This document shows, piece after piece, positions 1 through 8,346 of a stretch of DNA of 64,000 bases; position 1 is the first letter of the stretch, and each line of letters begins with the position of its first letter. Both the position numbers and the translations under genes were made by a program. This stretch comes from Bacteroidota bacterium. GTDB lineage: Bacteria > Bacteroidota > Bacteroidia > AKYH767-A > 2013-40CM-41-45. The notes beneath the pieces are model-generated. The model ran no database searches and was not told where the DNA came from. It worked only from the letters and a program-made list of their open reading frames with translations. Where the stretch lies: contig JADJFC010000001.1 in the NCBI GenBank assembly GCA_016708785.1, positions 248,001 to 312,000 of the forward strand, in the 5' to 3' direction.

Positions 1-427
1 TGGTCCGCATTCCACGCCACGCTTCTCCATAGTCATGGTTCTTATTCTCCATTAACTCTTTTGACTTCTTTACATGAAATTCAAAATGGCGTGTCACTTC
101 TTCTGCCGGCATTTCAAGATTTTCTTCACTACCCATTTCAATTTGGATCAAGGCAATGACACAGTAATTGATAATGCCCATGAATTCTCCTTCAATGGTG
201 TCGTTTACCTTCTGCACTCCTTTTTCTTCAATACTACGGATCCGCTGCGCTTTGATATAGATCTGGTCTGTAATCGAGCTCAGTCGCAAGATGCGCCATG
301 CAGTACCATAATCCTTCATCTTATTGATGAAAAGGTCTTTGCAGCGGTCGATGATCTCGTTATAATGAACAGATGTATTTTTCGTCATTTCGCTTGCCGA
401 TGATTGAATTGCGGCTTCTGATTTCAT
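1..427 (-). CDS. DUF1599 family protein, 3' end outside window
   Basis: The reading frame opens at an ATG at 427 and runs off the left edge, giving 142 residues. I recognise the DUF1599 family (PF07659, also grouped with nucleotide-modification-associated domains), which in Bacteroidota commonly sits beside folP. The visible part holds two similar blocks, DYGTAWR near residues 39-45 and DYGEAWR near 132-138, each preceded by a Lys/Leu-rich helix, so the domain looks internally duplicated. No biochemical role is established that I can cite. It is divergent from folP with only about 50 bp between the likely starts, so the two promoters must overlap. A second Met at residue 14 could also be the start. 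Confidence 0.8.
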   Translation of the reverse strand, partial: MKSEAAIQSSASEMTKNTSVHYNEIIDRCKDLFINKMKDYGTAWRILRLSSITDQIYIKAQRIRSIEEKGVQKVNDTIEGEFMGIINYCVIALIQIEMGSEENLEMPAEEVTRHFEFHVKKSKELMENKNHDYGEAWRGMRT

Positions 428-479
428 TTCTTAATTGATTGTGTATTTTCGTCCAATAATTGCCCAAGAAAGATCATTT

Positions 480-1310
480 ATGAACGATTGCGAAGATACA
501 TTTTTAAAGATGAAATTCTCCTTAAACTGCCATGGAAGGCTCGTGGATTTATCAACACCGGCCATTATGGCCATTGTAAATCTGACCCCTGACTCCTTCT
601 TCGATGGCGGCAAATTTACCAATGAAATAGCCCTTTTAGAACGTGTGGAATTTCTACTTAAAAATGGCGCTAAAATTCTGGATATCGGTGGACAGTCGAC
701 CCGCCCCGGTTCGGAGATCATCTCAGAAAAGGATGAATGGAATCGAATAAATGACGCTATTACAGTCATTCTGAAAGAGTTTCCCGAAACTATTCTATCG
801 ATTGATACATTTTATAGTTCGGTGGCAAGGAAAGCTGCCGATCTTGGAGCAAGTATTATCAACGATATCAGTGGTGGTTCAATGGACGATAAAATGTTTA
901 CTACCATGGCAGAATTGAAACTACCTTATGTCCTCATGCATATTCCCGGAACACCTGAAACGATGCATAAAATTCCTGAATATGGGAATGTCGTACTGGA
1001 TGTCTGGAACTATTTTGACCACAAAGTGGCGCAGCTGAAATCGCTTGGAGTAACACAAATTATCCTCGATCCCGGATTTGGTTTCGGCAAAACAGTTGAA
1101 CAAAATTATTCTCTTCTCAAAAACCTGCACGCATTTAGCAACTTCAATTTACCTGTCCTTGCCGGATTCAGTAGAAAATCGATGATCAATAAAGTCCTGA
1201 AAATTGATTCGACTAAGGCCCTTAATGGAACCTCGGTTTTAAATACAATTGCATTATTAAACAAAGCTTCGATCTTGAGAGTTCATGATGTTATTGAAGC
1301 CCGGAGGTGA
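480..1310 (+). CDS. folP: Dihydropteroate synthase
   Basis: Condenses 6-hydroxymethyl-dihydropterin pyrophosphate with p-aminobenzoate in folate synthesis, in the cytoplasm; it is the target of sulfonamides. The TIM-barrel signatures are all present in order: NLTPDSFFDGG near residue 34, DIGGQSTRPGSE, SIDTF, NDISGG, DPGFGFGKT and AGFSRKS near the end. I place the start at 480 (276 residues). An in-frame ATG at 435 would leave 7 bp to the divergent gene, and the family usually begins about 30 residues before NLTPDSF. ATG 510 is a further alternative. The pABA-site segment reads MHIPGTPETMH where many homologues have MHMxGTP, a mild deviation. Confidence 0.95.
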   Translation: MNDCEDTFLKMKFSLNCHGRLVDLSTPAIMAIVNLTPDSFFDGGKFTNEIALLERVEFLLKNGAKILDIGGQSTRPGSEIISEKDEWNRINDAITVILKEFPETILSIDTFYSSVARKAADLGASIINDISGGSMDDKMFTTMAELKLPYVLMHIPGTPETMHKIPEYGNVVLDVWNYFDHKVAQLKSLGVTQIILDPGFGFGKTVEQNYSLLKNLHAFSNFNLPVLAGFSRKSMINKVLKIDSTKALNGTSVLNTIALLNKASILRVHDVIEARR

Positions 1311-1370
1311 TAACTCTGGTGGAGCAATATGGGAAAGCTCAATAATAATTACCAAATTTACTTCCAATTG

Positions 1371-1440
1371 AAATGAAGTGAAATGAAGTGAAATGAAGTG
1401 AAATGAAGTGAAATGAAGTGAAATGAAGTGAAATGAAGTG
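1371..1440. repeat. Seven perfect copies of a 10-bp tandem repeat
   Basis: The unit AAATGAAGTG is repeated seven times without a mismatch between folP and cdaA. A period of about 10 bp matches one turn of B-DNA, so the A-tracts would lie on one face and could bend the helix. It is non-coding in context. The rest of this 217-bp gap also has a direct repeat, ACTACTTACCA, at 1481-1491 and 1495-1505. One full and one partial copy of the same 10-bp unit overlaps the putA stop codon at 37682-37698. Confidence 0.9.
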
Positions 1441-1527
1441 AAGAATGAATGCAATTGCAAATTGGCATCCTGTGCTAATTACTACTTACCACTCACTACT
1501 TACCAATAAAAGAAATTAATTACCAAA

Positions 1528-2326
1528 ATGGACTTATTCCACATCGGCTTTCTAACGATCAGACTCATCGACCTGATTGATATCGCTATTGTGACTTTTT
1601 TGCTTTACAAATTATACAACTTACTACGTGGTGGAGTTGCCATCAATATTTTTATCGGTCTAATAACAGTGTATGCATTATATTGGATCTGTGTGAAGAT
1701 CCTGAACATGGAATTGCTGGGGACGATACTTGGACAATTCATTAGTCTTGGATTCATTGCATTGATCATCGTATTTCAGCAAGAGGTACGGCGATTTTTA
1801 ATCGTGCTTGGAACAAGTAATATTCTATCGAAAACAATTTCACCAAACAGTTTTTACCATGGAACTGGCAGGGAGAGAAAAATCCACCGTTGGATATTTC
1901 CGCTATTGTAAAAGCTTGTCGTCAGATGTCGAAAAGCAGAACGGGTGCCATCATCGTTCTTGCAAAGTCATCGCAGCTGAAATACTTCTCAAATACGGGC
2001 GATATCATGGATGCCGATATTTCTCAACGACTGATAGAAAGTATCTTTTCAAAAACTCGGCTATGCATGATGGCGCCATCGTAATTGTAAAGAACGAGAT
2101 CAAAGCGGCTCGTTGTGTTTTGCCGGTTACAGAAAATGTCGATTTACCTGCTCATTTAGGAATGCGACATCGTGCGGCTATTGGTGTGACGGAACAAAGT
2201 GATGCTATTGCGCTTGCAGTATCTGAAGAGACAGGTGATATTTCAATTGCTAAGGAAGGACAGATTCAGTTGAATGTGACGTTGGATGAGTTGGAGAGGA
2301 ATTTGAGGGCTGAGTTTGAGCAATAG
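1528..2326 (+). CDS. cdaA: Diadenylate cyclase CdaA, two frameshifts
   Basis: Makes the second messenger c-di-AMP from two ATP at the inner face of the membrane. The first about 85 residues carry the transmembrane helices typical of CdaA; the DAC domain follows with NSAMHDGAIV (the DGA active-site motif) and GMRHRAAIG (the RHR motif). The protein is spread over three frames. One missing A in the run at 1831-1834 and one missing T in the run at 2046-2049 explain both shifts. Restoring them gives 266 residues, the normal CdaA length, with LIESIFFKNSAMHDGA read through. Each fragment is well conserved, so sequencing error is more likely than decay. It lies downstream of folP but is separated by the tandem repeat. 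Confidence 0.9.
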
Positions 2327-2625
2327 GTTTTGTTGAAGTCAAAAATCGGAAGTCAAAAATTTCTTTGCAGGAAACTGTGTTTCTTAAACAATGAGTAATT
2401 TTCAATTTGGTGAAAAATTTAACATAGAGGGCATAGAGAAAAAAATTGAGAAAAATAAAGGGGATAAAACACTAAGGGCACGATATCGATAGCTATCGGG
2501 ACACAAAAAAATAATGATTTTTTTAGGTTTAAGTTTTGACAACTTAGATATCATCTTAACAATTCATAGGCAGAATTCAAATCTGCGTCTTCTGCGAAAT
2601 CTGCGGGAAATATTTTATGCAGTTT
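2327..2625. other. Non-coding gap with repeat remnants
   Basis: About 300 bp between the convergent cdaA and lipoprotein genes. It holds AAGTCAAAAAT direct repeats just after cdaA, a CATAGAG-type A/G-rich stretch near 2425-2460 similar in wording to the right arm of the repeat at 9980-10069, and a palindrome at 2487-2498. I see no convincing gene or RNA. Confidence 0.6.
2484..2502. repeat. GATAGCTATC palindrome, copy 1
   Basis: A perfect 12-bp palindrome, CGATAGCTATCG (2487-2498), within a longer TATCGATAGCTATCGGGAC context. Related copies at 3206, 32826 and 36343 suggest an interspersed element with consensus close to TCCCGATAGCTATCGGGA. Confidence 0.7.
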
Positions 2626-3174
2626 TTATTTCGCTGCATTCAACGAATCATTCATCATCTGAAACTGCCTTACTAATTCTTCATCGCTTATCCCCGACTC
2701 TAGTTGCATTAGGGTGGCTTCGGCTGATTGGGCTAGTGGGTCTGCCGGGTAGCGCCGGACGAATTCTTTGTACTTCACTTTTGCTGAATCGACCATTTTT
2801 AATTCTGTGTCATAGATAAATGCTTGCAAAAAAAGTGCGGATGCACACCTCTGACTTTTTGGATATGCAGTAAGCAATCGGTCGAGTATTTCTATTGTCG
2901 ATTTTGGATCGCGTAAACCATTTGATAGATCTGCTGCTTTGAATAGAAAATTTGCACTGATCGTATCATCCGGATATTTATTCGCGAATTTTAAATACAA
3001 TTCCTTCATCGCTTTTCCTTTTTCAGGATTCACCATCAAAGAAGTATCATTGATCAATTCCGATTCAGTTTTTGCAATCGTTTCAATCTGCTTTTGCTTC
3101 TCAGAAGTACAACTCACCATTATCAAAACAAAGGCAAATAAAAGAAACACTCTTTTCATATTCACACTCTTCAT
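2626..3174 (-). CDS. TPR-like lipoprotein
   Basis: A short secreted lipoprotein of unknown role. The N-terminus is a lipoprotein signal ending in LIMVSC, so the mature protein should start at the Cys and be membrane anchored. The body consists of helical repeats with a tetratricopeptide look (ELYLKFANKYPDD, ILDRLLTAYPKSQ, YKEFVRRYPADP), resembling the TPR part of YbgF/BamD-type proteins. Such domains usually hold protein partners together. It follows def on the same strand by about 50 bp and probably shares its transcript. ATG 3174 and ATG 3159 both give a usable signal peptide; an earlier GTG at 3177 is less likely. Confidence 0.7.
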   Translation of the reverse strand: MKSVNMKRVFLLFAFVLIMVSCTSEKQKQIETIAKTESELINDTSLMVNPEKGKAMKELYLKFANKYPDDTISANFLFKAADLSNGLRDPKSTIEILDRLLTAYPKSQRCASALFLQAFIYDTELKMVDSAKVKYKEFVRRYPADPLAQSAEATLMQLESGISDEELVRQFQMMNDSLNAAK

Positions 3175-3205
3175 CACTAATTATTAATTATAAATTTTTA
3201 TCACA

Positions 3206-3224
3206 GATAGCCATCGGGATTCAT
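3206..3224. repeat. GATAGCTATC palindrome family, decayed copy 2
   Basis: GATAGCCATCGGGATTCAT differs from the palindromic consensus by one base in the core and shares the GATTCAT flank with the copy at 32826-32852. It directly abuts the stop codon of def. Confidence 0.55.
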
Positions 3225-3792
3225 TTATTTAAGTCCTTTTCCTTTAATAGGAAACTTCATCTTATAATCCACATCAACAATACCATGAGAGATATTATTC
3301 AATTTGTTTTTAATCAAACGCTGTCTTAATGGTGAGATCCTGTCTGTAAATAAAATTCCTTCAATGTGATCGTATTCGTGCTGGAATGATTCTTGCAGCC
3401 ATTCCGTCAAACGTTTTCTTTTGAAGTTTCCAGTCTGCATCGTAGTATTCTATGTACAGTTCTTTCTTCCATTGAACATCTTCACGAACACTTGGAATTG
3501 ACAAACATCCTTCATTGAATTTCCAAAGTACACCTGTCTCTTCTTTGATCACGGCATTGATAAAAACTTCTTTGAAATCTTTGACAGGATCTTCTTCAAA
3601 TGGAGAACCATCAATAATAAATAATCGAATCGAAAGTCCGATCTGAGGTGCTGCCAGTCCTACTCCACTGCTATCATACATCGTCTCGAACATATCGTCA
3701 ATTAACTCTTTTAATTTCGGATACTTCTTATCAATATCAAGTGCCTTCTTTTTTAGCACCGGATCACCATAAGCGATGATTGGGTAAATCAT
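3225..3792 (-). CDS. def: Peptide deformylase, one frameshift
   Basis: Removes the formyl group from nascent proteins; a metal-dependent cytoplasmic enzyme. The three defining motifs are visible: GVGLAAPQIG, EGCLSIP (Cys metal ligand) and QHEYDH (two His ligands and the catalytic Glu). Motif III lies in another frame because the plus strand has an extra G at 3383-3384; removing it joins DGMAARII to QHEYDHIEGILF and gives 188 residues, the usual length. Without the correction the enzyme would lack its catalytic motif, and no second def is present in this window, so an assembly error is the simplest reading. It is 13 bp downstream of ruvX. Confidence 0.92.
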
Positions 3793-3805
3793 ATTAACTC
3801 AATTT

Positions 3806-4222
3806 TCAAATCTGATTTGCATTCATATACGATTGCAAAATAATTACAGCACTGGTCTGATCGATCAACGATTTATTTCGACGCTCCATCTTCTTTACAC
3901 CACTCATCAAAATAGCCTGCTGCGCCATCTTGGAAGTAAATCGCTCATCAAATCGGGCAACCTGCATTTCGGGAAATGCTTTTTTCAAAGCCTTCACAAA
4001 TTGTTCAACTTGCGGTGTCACTTCTGAGGCTGTATTGTCCATTTGACGAGGCTCGCCAACCACAACACATTCCACTTCCTGATTGGCGAAATAGGCCTTC
4101 AAATATGCGATAATATCCTTCGAATGAACAGTATCTAAGGCAGTTGCAATTATCTTGTTTGGGTCCGTAACAGCTATACCAACACGCTTAGTTCCGTAGT
4201 CAATTGCCATTATTCTTCCCAT
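3806..4222 (-). CDS. ruvX: YqgF/RuvX family RNase H-fold nuclease
   Basis: Putative Holliday-junction resolvase that is also implicated in processing of rRNA precursors. The RNase H-like acidic residues are in place: AIDYGTKRVG at the N-terminus, VVGEP, RFDERFTS and LIDQTSAVIIL near the end. With the start at 4222 the protein begins MGRIMAIDYGTKR, matching the family and giving 138 residues; an ATG at 4240 would add six residues but lies upstream of the likely promoter box. First gene of a probable ruvX-def-lipoprotein unit. Confidence 0.9.
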   Translation of the reverse strand: MGRIMAIDYGTKRVGIAVTDPNKIIATALDTVHSKDIIAYLKAYFANQEVECVVVGEPRQMDNTASEVTPQVEQFVKALKKAFPEMQVARFDERFTSKMAQQAILMSGVKKMERRNKSLIDQTSAVIILQSYMNANQI

Positions 4223-4226
4223 GGCG

Positions 4227-4234
4227 CAAATATA
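4227..4234 (-). promoter_or_regulatory. Candidate -7 box upstream of ruvX
   Basis: On the minus strand this reads TATATTTG, a match to the Bacteroidota -7 consensus TAnnTTTG. It ends only about 5 bp before the ruvX ATG, so the transcript would be almost leaderless. No convincing -33 TTG sits at 19-21 bp. Confidence 0.4.
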
Positions 4235-4377
4235 GCTCAAAATAGTGATTCAATACCACTTTTAGGTGACCGTTCAATCAACAATTGCACTGAATAGTTG
4301 ACTGAAAAGTCAGAAGAAAAGTATTGCTACTTTGGATATGGAAACTTTCCTTTGTTCTCAAGAAAATTGAATTTTTT

Positions 4378-5183
4378 ATGAGAGATATAATAGAGAAAGC
4401 GTGGGAAAATCGTGAGCTTTTGAAGGAAGAAAGTACTCAGGACTGTATCCGTCAGATCATTGAAGAACTGGACAAAGGCAGAATGCGTGTTGCAGAACCT
4501 AGTCCAACAGGATGGATAGTAAACGATTGGATCAAAAAGCGGTAATTCTATATTTCCCTATACAGAAAATGGAAACTCTCCATGCCGGACCGATGGAATT
4601 TCACGATAAAATGAAGCTCAAAAACGATTATGCAGGCCAAGGTGTTCGTGTAGTTCCGCATGGTATTGCACGGTATGGAAGTTATTTAGCAAAAGGCGTA
4701 ATCATGATGCCTTCTTACGTAAATATTGGTGCATATGTGGACGAAGGCACTATGGTCGATACTTGGGCTACTGTTGGCTCCTGTGCACAGATCGGCAAGA
4801 ACGTACACCTAAGTGGCGGCGTTGGCATTGGCGGCGTATTAGAACCCGTTCAGGCTGCTCCTGTGATCATTGAAGACAATTGCTTCATTGGCTCCCGATG
4901 TATCGTCGTAGAAGGCGTTCATGTTGAATCAGAAGCTGTACTTGGTGCGAATGTAGTTCTTACAATGTCTACAAAAATTATTGATGTTACAGGTCCTTCT
5001 CCTATTGAATACATCGGGAAAGTTCCCGCGAAGTCAGTGGTGATTCCCGGCTCGTATACCAAAAAATATCCTGCCGGTGAATATCAAGTTCCTTGTGCCC
5101 TAATAATTGGAAAACGAAAAGAGAGTACCGATAAAAAGACTTCGTTGAATTCAGCATTAAGAGAATATGGTGTTTCTGCATAG
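4378..5183 (+). CDS. dapD: Tetrahydrodipicolinate N-succinyltransferase, one frameshift
   Basis: Succinylates tetrahydrodipicolinate in the lysine/diaminopimelate pathway. The N-terminal helical part (MRDIIEKAWENRELL) is followed by the left-handed beta-helix with hexapeptides (PSYVNIGAYVDEGTMVDTWA, GKNVHLSGGVGIGGV, IIEDNCFIGSRCIVVEGV) and the C-terminal PCALIIGKRKESTDKKTSLN tail. The frame breaks at 4534-4538, where five A should be six: WIKK then continues as AVILYFPIQKME. The corrected product is 268 residues, typical for DapD. It starts a plus-strand group with the glycosyltransferase and tsaC. A sequence TACTTTG at 4328-4334 would be a -7 box if one T is also missing there. Confidence 0.92.
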
Positions 5184-5204
5184 AATGTTTACTGAAATTT
5201 AGAA

Positions 5205-6197
5205 ATGAAATTCCTTGTCATACAAACAGCTTTTACCGGTGATGTAATTTTAGCTACAGCACTTTTGGAAAAAATTCACTCATCATTTCCTGATGCTGAA
5301 ATTACCATGCTTGTGCGAAAAGGAAATGAAACGCTTTTAAGCAATCATCCTTATCTGAAAGAAGTACTTGTCTGGAATAAAAAGGAAAATAAATTAAACA
5401 ACCTTCGCAAACTGATCTCAGTTGTAAGAGCGAAAAAGTTTGATTACGCTATCAATCTTCAGCGATTTGCCGGGACAGGAATTCTCACCGCACTTTCAGG
5501 AGCAAAAGAAAAACTCGGGTATGCTAAAAATCCGATGAGCATTTTTTACAACCGACGATTACCTCACACCATTGGCGATGGAACTCATGAGATCGAGCGC
5601 AACCAAGCATTGATCGGTCATCTGGTAGACCAGAAAATTTCTAAATCGCGACTATACCCTTCTCAAGTAGACAAAAACAATATCTCAAAATATGCAGGTA
5701 AAAAATACATTACGATATCGCCCGGATCCGTCTGGTTCACGAAAACTTTCCCTGCTTATAAATGGATAGAACTAATTCAAAAGTATAAATCTGAATCACC
5801 GGAAACAGTGATCTATTTGTTAGGTTCAAAAACAGAAGCAAGTTTAGGTGATGAGATCATTGCCAAAAGTGGTCATCCTAAAACGGTCAATCTTGCCGGC
5901 GCACTTTCCTTTCTGGAATCCACGGCACTCATGTTTACTTCTGAGATGAACTATGTGAACGATTCTGCACCATTGCATATGGCAAGTGCTATCAATGCAC
6001 CGGTTACAGCAGTCTATTGTTCGACCGTTCCGCGCTTTGGTTTTGGTCCATTGTCAGACCTCTCACGTATCACAGAAACCGATCTAAATTTAAATTGCCG
6101 ACCTTGCGGATTGCATGGTTATAAATCGTGCCCAATGACTCATTTCAAATGTGCTCATTCTATTGACATCAATAAAATATATTATTCAGAAAAATGA
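5205..6197 (+). CDS. Glycosyltransferase family 9, heptosyltransferase-like
   Basis: Probable ADP-heptose:LPS heptosyltransferase that adds core sugars to lipid A on the cytoplasmic face of the membrane. The GT-B fold family signatures are seen: an N-terminal FLVIQTAFTGDVILATALL, the nucleotide-sugar segment SPGSVWFTKTFPAYKW near residue 177, and NDSAPLHMASA near 252. Length 330 fits WaaF/WaaC-type enzymes. The actual sugar donor cannot be told from sequence. The gene overlaps tsaC by four bases (ATGA), so translation is probably coupled. Confidence 0.85.
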   Translation: MKFLVIQTAFTGDVILATALLEKIHSSFPDAEITMLVRKGNETLLSNHPYLKEVLVWNKKENKLNNLRKLISVVRAKKFDYAINLQRFAGTGILTALSGAKEKLGYAKNPMSIFYNRRLPHTIGDGTHEIERNQALIGHLVDQKISKSRLYPSQVDKNNISKYAGKKYITISPGSVWFTKTFPAYKWIELIQKYKSESPETVIYLLGSKTEASLGDEIIAKSGHPKTVNLAGALSFLESTALMFTSEMNYVNDSAPLHMASAINAPVTAVYCSTVPRFGFGPLSDLSRITETDLNLNCRPCGLHGYKSCPMTHFKCAHSIDINKIYYSEK

Positions 6198-6769
6198 ACG
6201 AGCAATTATTAGCAGAAGTAAAAAAAGCATTGGCAGTGTTAAAAAACGGCGGGGTGATCTTATACCCAACTGATACAATATGGGGATTAGGATGCGATGC
6301 TACCAATGCAGCTGCTGTTAAAAAAGTATATGAGATAAAAAAACGAGCAGAATCGAAGAACATGATCTTGCTTGTAGACATGGAATCAAGAATTTCTACC
6401 TATGTAAAAGAAATTCCTGAACAAGCCTGGGCACTAATTGAATTCACTGAAAAGCCACTTACAATTGTATATGATGGCGCAAGAAATTTACCACCGGAAA
6501 TTATTGCTGACGATGGCAGCATAGCAATCAGAGTTACGAAAGATGATTTCTGTAAAAACCTGATTGGCGTCTTGAGAAAACCGTTAGTATCTACTTCTGC
6601 AAATGTCAGTGGAGAACCGGCTCCGGCAATTTTCCAGGAAGTAAGTGAGGAGATAAGAAAATCAGTCGACCTTATTGTGAACTGGAGAAAAGATGACCGT
6701 CAACGTGCTCAACCCTCGTCAATTATCAGCCTGAAAAAAGGCGGATTGATTCAGATTCTTAGACCATAA
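6194..6769 (+). CDS. tsaC: L-threonylcarbamoyladenylate synthase
   Basis: Makes threonylcarbamoyl-AMP from threonine, bicarbonate and ATP, the first step of the t6A37 modification of ANN-decoding tRNAs. It is a single YrdC domain of 191 residues without the extra Sua5 C-terminal domain. Visible signatures are GGVILYPTDTIWGLGCDA, the Lys/Arg pocket KKRAESKNM and the STSANVSGEPAP motif. tsaE, encoding another protein of the same pathway, is at about 39.6 kb in this window. Third gene of the dapD group. Confidence 0.93.
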   Translation: MNEQLLAEVKKALAVLKNGGVILYPTDTIWGLGCDATNAAAVKKVYEIKKRAESKNMILLVDMESRISTYVKEIPEQAWALIEFTEKPLTIVYDGARNLPPEIIADDGSIAIRVTKDDFCKNLIGVLRKPLVSTSANVSGEPAPAIFQEVSEEIRKSVDLIVNWRKDDRQRAQPSSIISLKKGGLIQILRP

Positions 6770-6795
6770 TCATTGGCACAAAAACGATTTTCGCC

Positions 6796-6827
6796 TTTCC
6801 TATATAGGTAAAATAGACTTATCTTTG
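6796..6827 (+). promoter_or_regulatory. Promoter of cca
   Basis: The box TATCTTTG at 6820-6827 matches the Bacteroidota -7 consensus. TTTC at 6796-6799 is a partial -33 match about 20 bp upstream. The predicted transcript starts near 6833, about 14 bp before the cca ATG. Confidence 0.5.
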
Positions 6828-6846
6828 CGGCCCCGAAGGGGAATTC

Positions 6847-8265
6847 ATGAAAAAGCACTTACAACATCGCATCTTTTCTGTTATTGCAGAAGAAGCAGAA
6901 ATTCTGAATCAACAAGCTTTTGTAGTTGGCGGATATGTGCGTGACATATTTTTAAAGCGTGAATCGAAAGATATTGACATCGTTGTTCTGGGAAGCGGAA
7001 TTGATCTGGCGCAACATGTTGCCAATCGATTAGGCGACAATGTTACAGTGAACATTTTCCGGAATTTCGGTACAGCCATGATCAAATATGATGGTCTCGA
7101 AATTGAATTTGTTGGTGCAAGAAAAGAATCGTACCGATTAGATTCCCGAAAACCAATTGTAGAAGAAGGATCACTTGAAGATGATCAGAAACGTCGGGAT
7201 TTTACGATCAATGCAATGGCTATTCATCTGACCAAGTCCAGCTTCGGCGAATTACTGGATCCGTTCAATGGCGTAAAAGATCTGGAGGACAAATTGATTC
7301 GCACACCTCTGGATGCAGATATTACATTTTCCGATGACCCATTGCGAATGATGCGTGCAATTCGTTTTGCATCTCAATTGCATTTTCATATCGATGCAGA
7401 AGCCCTGAATTCTATCACAAGAAATTGTGAACGAATAAAAATCGTAAGTGCAGAAAGAATTTCTGAAGAGCTCAACAAAATCATTCTTTCATCCAAACCG
7501 TCTATTGGACTTGATTTACTGTTCAAAACAGGCATATTGCAGATTATTTTCCCTCAGATGTGTTTGTTGCATGGTGTAGAATACATTAATGGACAGGGCC
7601 ATAAAGATAATTTTTATCATACCTTGCAGGTTCTAGACAATGTCTCAAAGGCCTCTGACGATCTTTGGTTACGATGGGCCGCTATTTTACATGACATTGC
7701 AAAACCTGCTACCAAACGCTTTGAACCGGGCCAGGGATGGACGTTTCACGGGCATGAAGACAAAGGTGCACGAATGGTAAAGAACATTTTCCGACAACTG
7801 AAATTGCCGTTGAATGAGAAAATGAAATTTGTCGAGAAATTGGTTCAATTACATTTGAGACCAATTGTACTTGCCCAAGAACATGTAACAGATTCAGCGA
7901 TTCGCCGACTATTATTTGATGCCAGTGATGACATCGATGCATTGATGATGTTATGTCATGCCGATGTTACAACAAAGAATGAATATAAAATAAAAAAATA
8001 TAAAGATAATTTCCGCGTAGTAAGTGATAAATTAAAAGAAGTAGAAGAAAAAGATCGGATCCGAAACTGGCAGCCCCCTATTACCGGTGAGCACATCATG
8101 GAGACGTTCAATATAAAGCCCGGTAAAGAAGTCGGAATAATTAAAAATGCTATCCGCGAAGCCATTCTGGAAGGCGAAATCAGAAATGACTACGAAGAAG
8201 CATTTCAATTAATGTTAAAAATAAGTAAGGACCTCGGCCTCGAACGCAGAAAGATGACTTCATGA
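6847..8265 (+). CDS. cca: CCA tRNA nucleotidyltransferase with HD domain
   Basis: Class II nucleotidyltransferase that adds or repairs the 3' CCA of tRNAs. The head carries VGGYVRDIFL and the catalytic DIDIVVLG near residues 38-44, RRDFTINAMA near 118, and the FSDDPLRMMRAIRFASQL neck segment near 160. A C-terminal HD phosphohydrolase domain follows, with HDIAKP near 285. The length of 472 is normal for the HD-fused form. A poly(A) polymerase cannot be strictly excluded on sequence alone. It has its own promoter and stands apart from the upstream group. Confidence 0.92.
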   Translation: MKKHLQHRIFSVIAEEAEILNQQAFVVGGYVRDIFLKRESKDIDIVVLGSGIDLAQHVANRLGDNVTVNIFRNFGTAMIKYDGLEIEFVGARKESYRLDSRKPIVEEGSLEDDQKRRDFTINAMAIHLTKSSFGELLDPFNGVKDLEDKLIRTPLDADITFSDDPLRMMRAIRFASQLHFHIDAEALNSITRNCERIKIVSAERISEELNKIILSSKPSIGLDLLFKTGILQIIFPQMCLLHGVEYINGQGHKDNFYHTLQVLDNVSKASDDLWLRWAAILHDIAKPATKRFEPGQGWTFHGHEDKGARMVKNIFRQLKLPLNEKMKFVEKLVQLHLRPIVLAQEHVTDSAIRRLLFDASDDIDALMMLCHADVTTKNEYKIKKYKDNFRVVSDKLKEVEEKDRIRNWQPPITGEHIMETFNIKPGKEVGIIKNAIREAILEGEIRNDYEEAFQLMLKISKDLGLERRKMTS

Positions 8266-8267
8266 AT

Positions 8268-8325
8268 TTTTTAAAAAATATTTTTGAAAAATAAATATTT
8301 TTGAAAAATTTTCTTTCTACTTTTG
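8268..8325 (+). promoter_or_regulatory. AT-rich direct repeats and -7 box
   Basis: AAATATTTTTGAAAAA occurs twice in tandem (about 8276-8309), followed by TACTTTTG at 8318-8325, a perfect -7 box 21 bp before the next ATG. The TTTTTG ends of the repeats resemble -33 elements but their spacing (14 or 31 bp) is not ideal. Confidence 0.45.
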
Positions 8326-8346
8326 AGCTAGATACAGCAAAAAACT

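Noticed and set aside
1371..1440. CRISPR-like array
   Set aside because: The units are 10 bp and directly adjacent, with no spacers; no cas genes are in the window.
1257..1460. Minus-strand open frame encoding SFHFTSFHFISLHF-type repeats
   Set aside because: It is the translation of the 10-bp tandem repeat and overlaps the end of folP; it has no protein-like sequence outside the repeat.
1831..2049. Programmed ribosomal frameshifting in cdaA, dapD, purK and others
   Set aside because: There are too many unrelated genes, no shared slippery heptamer or stimulatory structure, and both +1 and -1 corrections are needed; error in homopolymers explains all cases.
1808..2326. Separate gene in the second half of cdaA
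   Set aside because: Its first half translates cdaA DNA in the wrong frame; only the part after about 2050 is DAC-domain sequence, and it joins the rest by one-base corrections.
2514..2819. Plus-strand open frame opposite the lipoprotein gene
   Set aside because: The minus strand has a convincing lipobox and TPR-like sequence; the plus-strand frame is its antisense shadow.
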